Assembly: GCA_041397865.1 (NCBI GenBank)
Contig: JAWKVT010000001.1
Coordinates: forward strand, 496,001 to 560,000
Origin: TMED27 sp041397865
GTDB taxonomy: Bacteria; Pseudomonadota; Alphaproteobacteria; Micavibrionales; Micavibrionaceae
Direction: 5' to 3'
DNA: 64,000 bases
This document shows, piece after piece, positions 33,854 to 43,364 of this stretch (position 1 is its first letter; the number at the start of each line of letters is the position of its first letter). The notes below the pieces were generated by a model, which was given only the letters and a program-made list of their open reading frames with translations, searched no databases and was not told where the DNA came from. The position numbers and the translations under genes were made by a program.

Positions 33854-36709
33854 CTATTCTGCTGCTATTTTATCGCCCTTCCGCTCTAAAAGCGGCTTCA
33901 GATATTGCCCCGTATAGCTTTCCTTCGCCGCACAAATCTCCTCCGGAGCGCCCGTAGCAATAATCCGCCCGCCTTTGTGCCCGCCTTCCGGCCCGATATC
34001 AATCAGGTAATCCGCCGTTTTAATCACATCCAGATTATGCTCGATCACCACCACCGTATTCCCCTTATCGACCAGAGAATGCAGCACTTCGAGCAACTTA
34101 CGAACATCTTCAAAATGCAGCCCCGTCGTCGGTTCATCCAATATATACAGCGTCTTGCCCGTCGAGCGCTTCGAAAGCTCTTTCGACAGCTTCACCCGCT
34201 GGGCTTCCCCGCCGCTCAAAGTCGTCGCCTGCTGTCCCACCTTAATATAGGTCAACCCCACATCTTTAAGCGTCTGCATCTTGTCACGAATAGACGGCAC
34301 CGCCTTAAAGAACGCCAAAGCCTCCTCCACACTCATATCCAGAACATCGGCAATGGATTTGTCCTTATATTTAATCTCCAGCGTTTCACGGTTATAACGC
34401 CGGCCATGGCATGTCTCACATTCAACATAAACATCAGGCAGGAAATGCATCTCGATCTTGATAACCCCGTCACCGCTGCACGCCTCGCAACGCCCGCCCT
34501 TCACATTAAAAGAGAAGCGCCCCGGCCCATACCCCCGTGCCTTGGCTTCGGGCAGCCCGGCATACCATTCCCGAATGGGGGTAAACGCCCCGGTATAGGT
34601 CGCCGGGTTTGATCGCGGCGTACGGCCAATCGGCGACTGGTCGATATCAATCACCTTATCGACAAACGCCAGCCCCTTGATCTCCTTATGCGGCAAAGGT
34701 TGCTCTTTCGATTTCATCAGGGTTTTGCTCGCCGCGCGATACAGCGTATCAATCGTAAAGCTTGACTTGCCGCTGCCCGAAACCCCCGTCACACAGGTAA
34801 ACGTGCCGAGTGGAATTTTCGCCGAGACATTTTGCAAATTGTTGCCGCTGGCCTCAACCACCTCAAGATACTGCTTTTTCTTGCCCGTTCGGCGCGCATC
34901 CGGCACAGCAATCTCTTTTTTCCCGCTCAGATAATCCGCCGTCAGGCTGTTTTGAGCGCTTAAAATCTCCTCCAGCGGCCCCTCAGCCACAACTTGCCCG
35001 CCATGAATACCAGCCCCCGGCCCCATATCAATCACATGATCCGCCGCGCGAATCGCATCTTCGTCATGCTCGACCACAATCACCGTATTGCCCATATCGC
35101 GCAATTTCGTCAGCGTTTCCAGCAAACGGTTATTATCGCGTTGGTGCAACCCGATAGACGGCTCATCAAGCACATACAGCACACCCGTAAGTCCCGAACC
35201 GATTTGCGAAGCCAGACGAATCCGCTGGCTCTCCCCACCTGAAAGCGTCCCCGAAGAACGCGAAAGATTGAGATAATCCAGCCCCACATTGCGCAGAAAC
35301 GAAAGCCGCTCATTAATCTCCTTCAAAATCTTTTCCGCAATCTGCTGCTGCTGTTTGTTCAGCGTCTCATTAACGCCCGCAAACCACTCACCCGCCTCTT
35401 CAATAGAAAGCTGGCTGATCTCGCCGATATGTTTTGTGTTGATTTTCACCGCCAACGCCTCAGGCTTCAAACGAAAATTCCCGCATGCCTCACACGGCGC
35501 GGAGTTCTGATATTTCGAAAGCTCTTCCCGCGCCGAATTGGAATCGGTTTCCAGCAACCGCCGCTCCAGCGATGGAATAACCCCCTCAAACGGTTTGTTC
35601 GACTTCCACGTACTTTCCGTCTTCGTCTCATACGTGATGGGAATCACCGTATCGCCCGAACCGTAAAGAATTTTCTCCTGCCCCGCGCGCGCCAGCTTTG
35701 CCCACGGCGCATCCATATCCAAACCGTAATGCGCCGCCACAGCCTCCAAAGCCTGCATATAAAACGGTGCAAAGCCTTTTGACCACGGCTCAACCGCGCC
35801 CTTGCGGATAGATTTGGAAGAATCCGGCACCACCAGTTCCTCGTCCATATACATCTTGACACCCAGCCCGTCGCAATGCGGACACGCCCCATGCGGTGAG
35901 TTAAAGGAAAACAGGCGCGGCTCAATTTCGGGAATCGTAAAACCGGAAACCGGACAGGCATATTTCTCGCTAAAAATCTCCTGGCCGCCGTCATCGGCGT
36001 TTTCCGCAACAACCAGCCCATCGGCCAGACGCAAGGCCGTCTCTACCGAATCCGCCAACCGGTTGCCCATATCCCCGCGCACCACAATGCGGTCCACCAC
36101 AACCTCAATATCGTGCTTGAGCTTTTTATCCAGCTCCGGCACATCCGGTATCTCATACAGCGTCCCGTCCACCTTCACCCGCTGAAAACCCTTGGCTTGC
36201 AGGTCTTTAAACTCCTTGCGGTACTCACCCTTGCGCCCGCGCACAATCGGCGCAAGAATGTACAGCTTCGTCCCCTCGCCCATCGCGGTAATGCGATCAA
36301 CAATCTCCGAAACGGTTTGTGAGGCAATCGGCTTGCCCGTAGCCGGGGAGTAAGGCACACCCACCCGCGCCCACAACAACCGCATATAATCGTGAATTTC
36401 CGTCACCGTCCCCACGGTCGAGCGCGGATTGCGCGACGTGGTTTTCTGCTCAATCGAAATCGCAGGCGATAGCCCCTCAATCGAATCCACATCCGGCTTT
36501 TGCATCAACTCCAAAAACTGCCGCGCATAGGCCGACAGGCTCTCAACATACCGCCGCTGCCCCTCCGCATAAATCGTATCAAACGCCAGTGATGATTTCC
36601 CGCTGCCCGAAAGCCCCGTAATGACAATCAGCTTGTCCCGCGGCATATCCACACTGATATCTTTTAAATTATGTTCCCGCGCCCCGCGCACTGAAAGTGT
36701 CTTCAACAT
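33854..36709 (-). CDS. uvrA: Excinuclease ABC subunit A
   Basis: Damage-recognition ATPase of nucleotide excision repair. 951 residues, with two ABC modules. Walker A motifs: GLSGSGKSSLAFDTIYAEGQRRYVESLSAYARQFLE near the start and GVSGSGKSSFTIDTLYRA in the second half. Signatures LSGGESQRIRLASQIG and LSGGEAQRVKLSKELSKR. Zinc-binding CPVSGF...CPHCDGLG and CEACSGDGVIKIEMHFLPDVYVECETCHGRRYN. Divergent from ssb, with a LexA-type box next to its start. Confidence 0.98.
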   Translation of the reverse strand: MLKTLSVRGAREHNLKDISVDMPRDKLIVITGLSGSGKSSLAFDTIYAEGQRRYVESLSAYARQFLELMQKPDVDSIEGLSPAISIEQKTTSRNPRSTVGTVTEIHDYMRLLWARVGVPYSPATGKPIASQTVSEIVDRITAMGEGTKLYILAPIVRGRKGEYRKEFKDLQAKGFQRVKVDGTLYEIPDVPELDKKLKHDIEVVVDRIVVRGDMGNRLADSVETALRLADGLVVAENADDGGQEIFSEKYACPVSGFTIPEIEPRLFSFNSPHGACPHCDGLGVKMYMDEELVVPDSSKSIRKGAVEPWSKGFAPFYMQALEAVAAHYGLDMDAPWAKLARAGQEKILYGSGDTVIPITYETKTESTWKSNKPFEGVIPSLERRLLETDSNSAREELSKYQNSAPCEACGNFRLKPEALAVKINTKHIGEISQLSIEEAGEWFAGVNETLNKQQQQIAEKILKEINERLSFLRNVGLDYLNLSRSSGTLSGGESQRIRLASQIGSGLTGVLYVLDEPSIGLHQRDNNRLLETLTKLRDMGNTVIVVEHDEDAIRAADHVIDMGPGAGIHGGQVVAEGPLEEILSAQNSLTADYLSGKKEIAVPDARRTGKKKQYLEVVEASGNNLQNVSAKIPLGTFTCVTGVSGSGKSSFTIDTLYRAASKTLMKSKEQPLPHKEIKGLAFVDKVIDIDQSPIGRTPRSNPATYTGAFTPIREWYAGLPEAKARGYGPGRFSFNVKGGRCEACSGDGVIKIEMHFLPDVYVECETCHGRRYNRETLEIKYKDKSIADVLDMSVEEALAFFKAVPSIRDKMQTLKDVGLTYIKVGQQATTLSGGEAQRVKLSKELSKRSTGKTLYILDEPTTGLHFEDVRKLLEVLHSLVDKGNTVVVIEHNLDVIKTADYLIDIGPEGGHKGGRIIATGAPEEICAAKESYTGQYLKPLLERKGDKIAAE

Positions 36710-36712
36710 AAT

Positions 36713-36727
36713 GTTCTTTATATGTTC
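36713..36727. promoter_or_regulatory. Alphaproteobacterial SOS (LexA) box
   Basis: GTTC-TTTATAT-GTTC, an exact GTTC-N7-GTTC match to the LexA site known in alphaproteobacteria. It lies between the divergent uvrA and ssb genes, 4 bp upstream of the uvrA ATG and about 133 bp upstream of ssb, so it is placed to repress uvrA and perhaps ssb. Its closeness to the uvrA start suggests either a very short leader or a slightly later true start. Confidence 0.8.
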
Positions 36728-36860
36728 TTTTTTCTTGTCATACCAGTAAAACTTTGAAACTTTATATGGGACAGGCTTTGCCGAAGTCCAATACTTATTT
36801 GCATTGCCCGTCCAGAGGTCTATAGTAAGGCTTCATTCAAGACTTATAAGGAGTAAAAAC

Positions 36861-37352
36861 GTGGCTGGTTCATTGAATAAAGTGACTTTAATCGGAAATC
36901 TCGGCGCCGACCCCGAAATACGGTCCATGCAAAGCGGCGATGAGGTCTGCAACCTCTCCATCGCAACAACGGAAAGCTGGAAAGACAAGCAAACCGGCGA
37001 ACGCAAGGACAAAACCGAATGGCACCGCGTGGTCATTTTCAGCCCCGGCCTTGTAAATGTATGTAAAAACTACCTGAAAAAAGGCTCCAAAATTTATGTC
37101 GAAGGCCAGCTCCAGACCCGCAGTTGGGAACAGGACGGCCAGAAAAAATACACCACCGAAGTCGTCCTGCGCGGCTATGACGCCAAACTTGTCATGCTCG
37201 ACAGCCGTGGCGGCAACGACAATGCCGGATATAGCGCCGGTGGCGGCGGTTCGTTCAATGACAGCCAGTCCGGCGGATACAGCCACGGCGCGCCCGCACA
37301 GGCACAGGCCGCCGCCCCCGTCGATGAACTGGAAGACGAAATTCCGTTTTAA
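36861..37352 (+). CDS. ssb: Single-stranded DNA-binding protein
   Basis: 163 residues from a GTG at 36861, 8 bases after AAGGAG. OB fold at 1-110 (NKVTLIGNLGADPEIRSMQSGDEVCNLSIATTESWKDKQTGERKDKTEWHRVV, YVEGQLQTRSWEQDGQKKYTTEVVL), a Gly/Ser/Gln-rich linker, and the acidic partner-binding tip DELEDEIPF. Complete. Confidence 0.97.
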   Translation: MAGSLNKVTLIGNLGADPEIRSMQSGDEVCNLSIATTESWKDKQTGERKDKTEWHRVVIFSPGLVNVCKNYLKKGSKIYVEGQLQTRSWEQDGQKKYTTEVVLRGYDAKLVMLDSRGGNDNAGYSAGGGGSFNDSQSGGYSHGAPAQAQAAAPVDELEDEIPF

Positions 37353-37358
37353 AATTAT

Positions 37359-37850
37359 ATGTTTCAGTTCCTCAAACGTCATTGCGAGCATCAGCGAAGC
37401 AATCCAGCCAAAAAATGGATTGCTTTGTCGCTAACACTCCTCGCAATGACCGCGTTTGTTTTTCCGGCCAAAGCGGATGATTTCGCCCGGCGTCTGGAGT
37501 TGGCCGAAAAAATGCTCGAAATCCGCCCGGCCAAAGTGCAGCTCGAATCCGCCGTGGATTCCTATATCGGCAATTACCTCTTTACCCACCCGGAAAAAGA
37601 ACAGCAGCTCTTCCGCACCGCCGTGTTAAACGTCATGAATCCCAAAGCCTTGGAAAAACTCTCCATAGACGCCTACGCCGAAACCTTTACGCTAAAGGAA
37701 CTGGAATCCATGGTCGAATATTATTCCAAACCCGAAGCCCAAAGCGCCCGTGAAAAACAAGCCGAATTCAACCGAAAAGTCGCCCCCGAAATAGTAAAGA
37801 TGCTCGACCAGGCACTGATGAAAGCACGCACGGAATCAAAAATCCCATAA
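37359..37850 (+). CDS. DUF2059 periplasmic protein whose signal peptide lies in a palindromic repeat
   Basis: 163 residues. The mature part (DDFARRLELAEKMLEIRPAKVQLESAVDSYI, then ALEKLSIDAYAETFTLKELESMVEYYSKPEAQSAREKQAEF) fits DUF2059, a helical periplasmic family of unknown role. The N-terminus MFQFLKRHCEHQRSNPAKKWIALSLTLLAMTAFVFPAKA makes a plausible signal peptide, but codons for residues about 7-30 lie inside a dispersed palindrome. Only a short hydrophobic start would remain without it. No good ribosome-binding site precedes the ATG at 37359, so the true start is uncertain. Confidence 0.8.
   Translation: MFQFLKRHCEHQRSNPAKKWIALSLTLLAMTAFVFPAKADDFARRLELAEKMLEIRPAKVQLESAVDSYIGNYLFTHPEKEQQLFRTAVLNVMNPKALEKLSIDAYAETFTLKELESMVEYYSKPEAQSAREKQAEFNRKVAPEIVKMLDQALMKARTESKIP
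37377..37450. repeat. CGTCATTGCGAG-type palindromic repeat overlapping a coding region
   Basis: Starts CGTCATTGCGAGCATCAGCG, then AAGCAATCCA; the right half reads TGGATTGCTT, then CTCCTCGCAATGAC. The outer 12 bases and the inner AAGCAATCCA/TGGATTGCTT are inverted copies. This element type is widespread and usually intergenic. Here it overlaps the 5' end of the DUF2059 gene in frame. Confidence 0.85.
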
Positions 37851-37860
37851 GGCCTCCCTC

Positions 37861-39273
37861 ATGGATATAACCCTGATAAGCTTCCTGACCTTTTTCGCAC
37901 TGTTCACCGCAGTCGGCCTCGCCGCATCGTTTTTCCGCAAAAACAATATCGAGGATTACTTCCTCGCCTCCCGCAACGTCCCAGCATGGCTCGTTGCCCT
38001 CTCATACGGCGCAACCATTTCCTCCGGCGCCACCTTTATCGGTTTTGCCGGGCTGGCTTATAACGCAGGGCTGACAGCCGTGTTTGCTATTGTCGGCCTC
38101 ACAATCGGCGACCATATCGGCTGGATCATTGCCGGAAACAAAATCCGCCGCAAAGGCATAGAGACAAAGGCCCACACCTACCCTTCCCTCGTCGGCAAAC
38201 TCGGCGAGCGCAATTTCCAGATCGTCACCGTTATCACCGCCATGCTCACCGTTATTTTTATGGGCACCTATTGCAGTGCTCAACTCGTCGCAGGCGCTAA
38301 AATCGGCCAAAGCCTGTTCGAATGGGATTATAACATTTTTGTCTTTACCGGCGCGGCTGTACTGCTGGCTTATTGCTGGGCAGGTGGCATCCGCGCCTCC
38401 ATCTGGACCGACGCAGTGCAGGCCATCATCATCATGCTATCCCTGCTCGTCCTTGTAATCGTCGCCATGAATCAGCTCGGCGGTTTCACCGCGCTTTATG
38501 ACCGGCTCGCTGCAATCGACCCCAAACTGGTCAACCCTTTTCAGGTTAAATTTATCTCCGTATTTGTCGGCTGGGTCGCCTTCGGCATCGGCGTTTTGGG
38601 ACAGCCCCAGCTTATGGTGCGCCATATGGTTGCCCGCTCGGATAAAGACCTTGTCACCGCCCGGCGCATCTATCTCGGCTGGCGCTGGAGCGTCCTGCTC
38701 CTCGCCACGCTGGTTGGCTTCATCGCCCGCGTCATGATCCCCGAAATCGAAGGGGGGTTCGATGCCGAACTCTCAATCCCCGCACTCTGGGAAAACCTCC
38801 TGCCGCCCGTCCTCGTCGGCCTTCTCGTCGCCGGACTGTTTTCCGCCACCATGTCCACAGCCGACTCTTTGCTTCTGGCCGCTTCCTCTGCGCTCACACA
38901 GCATGTCTTCCCGCAACTGCGCAACTCTTACGCTTTCGCCCGCCTCGGCACAGTTCTGGTCATCGTCTTTATCGTCACAATCGCTCTACTGGCCAGCCAG
39001 AACGTCCTCTCACTGGTGGTTCTCGCATGGGGCGGCATGGCCTCGGCGCTCACACCGCTGGTCGTTCTCATGCTACTGGGCGCACGCCCAACGCAGCGCC
39101 TCGCCGTCACCATGATGGTCGCCGGTTTCGGCGTGGCCGTATACTGGCGTCACGGTCTCGGCCTGCACGCAGAGTTAATGGATCTCGTCCCCGGCATGAT
39201 GACAGGTTTTGCTATCTTTACAGCCTCATATTTGCTAGAAAAATACATTAAACCTGAATCACAAGAAACCTAA
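37861..39273 (+). CDS. Sodium:solute symporter (SSS family)
   Basis: 470 residues, 12-13 predicted membrane helices. SSS features: EDYFLASRNVPAWLVALSYGATISSGATFIGFAGLAYNAG, SLVGKLGERNFQ, YCWAGGIRASIWTDAVQAIIIML, and GLLVAGLFSATMSTADSLLLAASSALTQHVFP. This last stretch matches the sodium-site helix of PutP-like transporters. Nearest to the sodium/proline group, but the substrate cannot be read from sequence. Starts 11 bp after the DUF2059 gene. Confidence 0.93.
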   Translation: MDITLISFLTFFALFTAVGLAASFFRKNNIEDYFLASRNVPAWLVALSYGATISSGATFIGFAGLAYNAGLTAVFAIVGLTIGDHIGWIIAGNKIRRKGIETKAHTYPSLVGKLGERNFQIVTVITAMLTVIFMGTYCSAQLVAGAKIGQSLFEWDYNIFVFTGAAVLLAYCWAGGIRASIWTDAVQAIIIMLSLLVLVIVAMNQLGGFTALYDRLAAIDPKLVNPFQVKFISVFVGWVAFGIGVLGQPQLMVRHMVARSDKDLVTARRIYLGWRWSVLLLATLVGFIARVMIPEIEGGFDAELSIPALWENLLPPVLVGLLVAGLFSATMSTADSLLLAASSALTQHVFPQLRNSYAFARLGTVLVIVFIVTIALLASQNVLSLVVLAWGGMASALTPLVVLMLLGARPTQRLAVTMMVAGFGVAVYWRHGLGLHAELMDLVPGMMTGFAIFTASYLLEKYIKPESQET

Positions 39274-39291
39274 GAGTACCAAGGGCTACAC

Positions 39292-42051
39292 ATGAGCGAC
39301 TCCTCCACCACCGAAGACAGCCAAATCCCCACCATTTCCCTCGAAGAGGAGATGAAGCAATCCTACCTCGATTACGCCATGAGCGTCATCGTCTCCCGCG
39401 CCTTGCCCGATGTGCGCGATGGCCTCAAACCCGTCCACCGCCGCATCCTCTACGCCATGAAAGAGGGCGGCTACACCTCCGATAAGCCCTACAAAAAATC
39501 CGCCCGTATCGTCGGGGATGTCATGGGTAAATACCACCCCCACGGCGACGCCGCCATTTACGATTCCATGGTGCGCATGGCCCAGCCATGGTCCCTGCGC
39601 CTGCCCCTCATCGACGGACAAGGAAACTTCGGCTCCATGGATGGCGACAGCCCCGCCGCCATGCGTTACACCGAGGCCCGTATGGACAAAGCCGCCGAAA
39701 CCATTCTCGCCGATATCGACAAGGAAACCGTCGATTTCCGCCCGAACTACGACGAATCTTTAAGCGAACCCGTTGTCCTGCCCTCGCGCATCCCCAACCT
39801 GCTCGTAAATGGCGCAGGCGGTATCGCCGTGGGTATGGCCACAAACATCCCCCCGCACAATCTGTGTGAAGTCGTCGACGCCTGCGTCGCCATGGTCGAT
39901 AACCCGGAAATCACCACCGAACAAATCAACGAAATCATTCCCGGCCCGGACTTCCCCACAGGCGCTTACATCATGGGCCGCAGCGGCATCCATAAAGCCT
40001 ACCACACCGGCAACGGCTCGGTGGTTATGCGCGCCAAAACCTCCATCGAGGAAATCGGCAAACGCGAAGCCATCATCGTCCACGAAATCCCCTATCTGGT
40101 GAACAAGGGCAAATTGCTCGAACGCCTCGGCGAAGTCGGTCGCGAAAAAATCGTCGAAGACATCGCCGAAATCCGTGACGAATCCGACCGCGACGGCGTG
40201 CGCATCGTAATTGAACTCAAAACCGGCGCAATCTCCGATGTCGTGCTGAACCAACTCTTCAAACACACGGCGCTGCAATCCAACTTCGCCTGCAACATGG
40301 TCGCCCTGCATAACGGCAAACCGCAGATGATGCTGATCCGCGACATGATAAAAGCCTTCGTAAAATTCCGCGAGGAAGTCATCACCCGCCGCACCATCTA
40401 TGAACTCGGCAAAGCCCGCGACCGCGCCCATATCTTGGCCGGTCTCGCCGTGGCCGTGGCCAATATTGATGAAATCATCGCCCTCATCCGCGCAGCCAAA
40501 GACCCCGCCGAAGCCCGTGAAGGCCTGATGGCCAAGCCATGGCCCGCCAAGGATATCGCCCCGCTCATCGAATTGATCGACGATCCCGAACACCCGGTCG
40601 AAAACGGCAAATACCAGATGTCAGAGGCCCAAGCCAGAGCCATCCTCGAACTCCGCCTGCACCGCCTCACCGGGCTTGAGCGCGATAAAATCGCCGAAGA
40701 GCTTAAGGAAATCACCGATAAAATCGCTGAATATCTCGCCATCCTCGCCGATCGCGCAAAACTCCTCGAAGTCCTTGTCGAAGAGCTTAAAGAAGTCAAG
40801 GAACGGTTCGGCACGCCCCGCCGTACCGAGCTTTGCGAAGCCGAATTCGAAATGGACATGGAAGACCTTATCCAGCGCGAAGATATGGTCGTCACCATCA
40901 CCCATGAAGGCTACGTCAAGCGCGTCCCGCTTGACACTTACCGCGCCCAGCGCCGCGGCGGCAAAGGCCGCGCCGGAATGGCCACAAAAGACGAAGATTT
41001 CGTCTCCGACCTCTTCGTCGCCTCCACCCACACACCGATCCTGTTTTTCACCTCGCGCGGCATCGTGCATAAGATGAAAGTCTATCAGCTCCCGCTCGGC
41101 TCCCCGCAATCAAAGGGCAAAGCGATCATCAACCTGCTCCCCCTTGAAAAGGACGAAAAAGTCAGCGTTTACATGCGCATGCCGGAGAATCTTGATGGAT
41201 TGGATCATCTTAACCTCATGTTCGCCACATCGCATGGCTCGGTACGCCGGAACAAACTTTCCGATTTCGCCAACATCCGCTCGAACGGCCTGATCGCAAT
41301 GAAACTCGCCGAAAATGAAAGCCTCGTTTCCGTCAAAATCTGCGCCGAAGACGAAGATGTCATGCTCGCCACAAAAATGGGCAAGGCCATCCGCTTCCCT
41401 GTCACCGATATCCGCGTATTCGCAGGACGAAACTCCACCGGCGTACGCGGCGTAAAACTCGCGCAAAAAGGCGACGAAGTCATCTCCATGTCCGTCCTCA
41501 AACATATCGACATCACCCCCGACGAGCGCAACGCCTACCTCAAGGCCGCAAGCCAAATCGTCGGCAGCGATGATGAAGGGTTCGAATATGAAGAAACCGA
41601 CCTCGAACTCTCCGAAGAGCGCTTCCGCGAATTGCTTGGAAAAGAACAAATTCTCCTGAGCATCTCCAACAAAGGCTTCGGCAAGCGCACCTCCGCTTAC
41701 GAATACCGCGTTTCCGGACGCGGCGGACAGGGCGTCACCAACATGAACCTGACCAAAAAGAACGGCGGCGAAGTGGTCGCCACGTTCCCCGTCACCGACA
41801 GCCACCAGATCATGCTCGTCACAGACAAAGGCAAGCTCATCCGCACGCCTGTCGAAAATATCCGCACCACAGGCCGCAGCGCTCAGGGCGTCACCATCTT
41901 CAAGGTTGGCGACGATGAAAACGTCGTCTCCGTCGCCTGGCTGATTCAAGAAGACGAGGAAGAAGAAAATCAGGAAGGCGAGACAGGCGAAGCCGCCCCG
42001 TCACCCGAAGCCTCACAACCGGGCGGAGAGAACACCGGCGATGAAGAATAA
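39292..42051 (+). CDS. gyrA: DNA gyrase subunit A
   Basis: 919 residues. Breakage-reunion domain: SYLDYAMSVIVSRALPDVRDGLKPVHRRILYAM, quinolone-determining region YHPHGDAAIYDSMVRMAQPW, active Tyr in PAAMRYTEARM (about residue 126). C-terminal beta-pinwheel has the GyrA box region QRRGGKGRAGMATK. An acidic C-terminal tail (EDEEEENQEGETG) is present. Ser in the quinolone region is replaced by Ala (HGDAAIY), as in many alphaproteobacteria; this position is linked to lower quinolone sensitivity in other bacteria. Confidence 0.98.
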   Translation: MSDSSTTEDSQIPTISLEEEMKQSYLDYAMSVIVSRALPDVRDGLKPVHRRILYAMKEGGYTSDKPYKKSARIVGDVMGKYHPHGDAAIYDSMVRMAQPWSLRLPLIDGQGNFGSMDGDSPAAMRYTEARMDKAAETILADIDKETVDFRPNYDESLSEPVVLPSRIPNLLVNGAGGIAVGMATNIPPHNLCEVVDACVAMVDNPEITTEQINEIIPGPDFPTGAYIMGRSGIHKAYHTGNGSVVMRAKTSIEEIGKREAIIVHEIPYLVNKGKLLERLGEVGREKIVEDIAEIRDESDRDGVRIVIELKTGAISDVVLNQLFKHTALQSNFACNMVALHNGKPQMMLIRDMIKAFVKFREEVITRRTIYELGKARDRAHILAGLAVAVANIDEIIALIRAAKDPAEAREGLMAKPWPAKDIAPLIELIDDPEHPVENGKYQMSEAQARAILELRLHRLTGLERDKIAEELKEITDKIAEYLAILADRAKLLEVLVEELKEVKERFGTPRRTELCEAEFEMDMEDLIQREDMVVTITHEGYVKRVPLDTYRAQRRGGKGRAGMATKDEDFVSDLFVASTHTPILFFTSRGIVHKMKVYQLPLGSPQSKGKAIINLLPLEKDEKVSVYMRMPENLDGLDHLNLMFATSHGSVRRNKLSDFANIRSNGLIAMKLAENESLVSVKICAEDEDVMLATKMGKAIRFPVTDIRVFAGRNSTGVRGVKLAQKGDEVISMSVLKHIDITPDERNAYLKAASQIVGSDDEGFEYEETDLELSEERFRELLGKEQILLSISNKGFGKRTSAYEYRVSGRGGQGVTNMNLTKKNGGEVVATFPVTDSHQIMLVTDKGKLIRTPVENIRTTGRSAQGVTIFKVGDDENVVSVAWLIQEDEEEENQEGETGEAAPSPEASQPGGENTGDEE

Positions 42052-42580
42052 ATCGGCAGGCATAGCGCTTACGCTCGTTCTCATGGCAACGTGTATCAGC
42101 CTTCCCGCAAGCGCGGCCTGTGAGGTCGAAGGCCAGTTCCCATACACGGACCCGTTCGGCATCGAACAATGCCCCGAAGAGCTAAACCGCTGGATGCAGC
42201 GCCTCAACGCCTGCACCGAACATGCGCAGGCTTTTGGCATCCCCGGAATGTCCGACGAAGAAATGGAAAAACGCGAATGGGCCATGATCGACCTTGAATG
42301 TTGCAAAACCGGCTGTGATTACTACGACTTGAAAGAAAAATACGCCGAAAACCCCTCTTATATAGGCGTTCTGGACCAATACGCAAAACGCGTCCACGGG
42401 GAAGACCAAAACCCAGAATGCATCAAGCCCGGCAGCGAACTTGAAAAGAAATACGGCCTGAACCTCAGCGCCACCCCGGGCGAAAGACCCGCCCATATCC
42501 CGGAAACCACGCTTCCGGGAAATACCGAAACCATGACACCGCTAGAAAAAACGTCTGAAAGCGATGACTCAGAACAATAA
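42041..42580 (+). CDS. Secreted Cys-rich hypothetical protein
   Basis: 179 residues. Signal peptide MKNKSAGIALTLVLMATCISLPASAACEVEG with a probable cut after ASA. The mature part has five to six Cys (EQCPEEL, LNACTEHA, LECCKTGCDYYD, NPECIKPG), which suggests disulfides in the periplasm. Low-complexity polar tail. It overlaps gyrA by 11 bp and coaD by 17 bp. Family not recognised. Confidence 0.75.
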   Translation: MKNKSAGIALTLVLMATCISLPASAACEVEGQFPYTDPFGIEQCPEELNRWMQRLNACTEHAQAFGIPGMSDEEMEKREWAMIDLECCKTGCDYYDLKEKYAENPSYIGVLDQYAKRVHGEDQNPECIKPGSELEKKYGLNLSATPGERPAHIPETTLPGNTETMTPLEKTSESDDSEQ

Positions 42581-43079
42581 CGGAAAATATCTCACCGGCG
42601 TTTACCCCGGCACCTTTGACCCGGTCACAAAGGGGCACCTCCACCTCATCCGCCGCGCCTCACGCATGGTCGACAAACTCATTATCGGCGTGGCTGATAA
42701 TGCGCGCAAAGGGCCCCTCTTCTCTCATGAAGAACGCGCCCGGCTTATCAAAACCGATATCGCCAATATGAACGAAAAGGGCTGCGAGATTGAGGTGCGC
42801 AGCTTCGACAACCTCCTCGTCCATTTCGCCAAAGACATGAACGCCTCATGCATTTTCCGCGGCCTGCGCGCCGTTTCGGACTTTGAATACGAATTCCAAC
42901 TCACCGGCATGAACACCAGACTCGACCCCGATATTGAAACCGTCTTCCTCATGGCCGCAGAAAAATGGCAGTTTGTATCGGCCAGTTTCGTAAAGGAAAT
43001 CTGCTCTTTAGGCGGCGACATTGACGAATTCGTCACCCCTCAGGTCGCAAAGGCACTCCGGGCTAAATTCAAGGCTTGA
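42564..43079 (+). CDS. coaD: Phosphopantetheine adenylyltransferase
   Basis: Fourth step of coenzyme A synthesis. 171 residues. Nucleotidyltransferase signature TGVYPGTFDPVTKGHLHLIRRA, then FDNLLVHFAKDMNASCIFRGLRAVSDFEYEFQLTGMNTRLDPDIETVFLMA, and VSASFVKEICSLGGDIDEFVTPQVAKAL. Complete, and last gene before tRNA-Lys. Confidence 0.97.
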   Translation: MTQNNNGKYLTGVYPGTFDPVTKGHLHLIRRASRMVDKLIIGVADNARKGPLFSHEERARLIKTDIANMNEKGCEIEVRSFDNLLVHFAKDMNASCIFRGLRAVSDFEYEFQLTGMNTRLDPDIETVFLMAAEKWQFVSASFVKEICSLGGDIDEFVTPQVAKALRAKFKA

Positions 43080-43133
43080 CGCGAGGCTACGAAATCCATA
43101 TGTTTCGACAGTCTTTTCTAAAGACTTTCACAT

Positions 43134-43209
43134 GATCGCTTAGCTCAGCTGGTAGAGCAACTGACTTTTAATCAGTAGGTCGAGGGTTCGAATCCCTCAG
43201 CGATCACCA
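43134..43209 (+). tRNA. tRNA-Lys (TTT)
   Basis: Acceptor GATCGCT/AGCGATC, D-arm GCTCAGCTGGTAGAGC, anticodon arm ACTGA-CTTTTAA-TCAGT (anticodon TTT), T-arm GAGGG-TTCGAAT-CCCTC, discriminator A, CCA encoded. It marks the left border of the accessory region. Confidence 0.96.
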
Positions 43210-43364
43210 TTTAGTCTCCTTTTTCACGGTATATGAGAGAATTGGCGCATGAAGCGCGGGGTTCTGCGCGACTTGCGGCAGCGTAGATTTTGCTGGGACG
43301 GCTGAGAATATAGGTTTTGGGCTAAAAATGCCGTTTTTCTCAGATCGGGTTTTCGGGAGTCCCT

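Noticed and set aside
39760..40593. 277-codon minus-strand open frame inside gyrA
   Set aside because: Antisense to gyrA; Asp/Phe/Gly-rich translation is the mirror of gyrA codon use.
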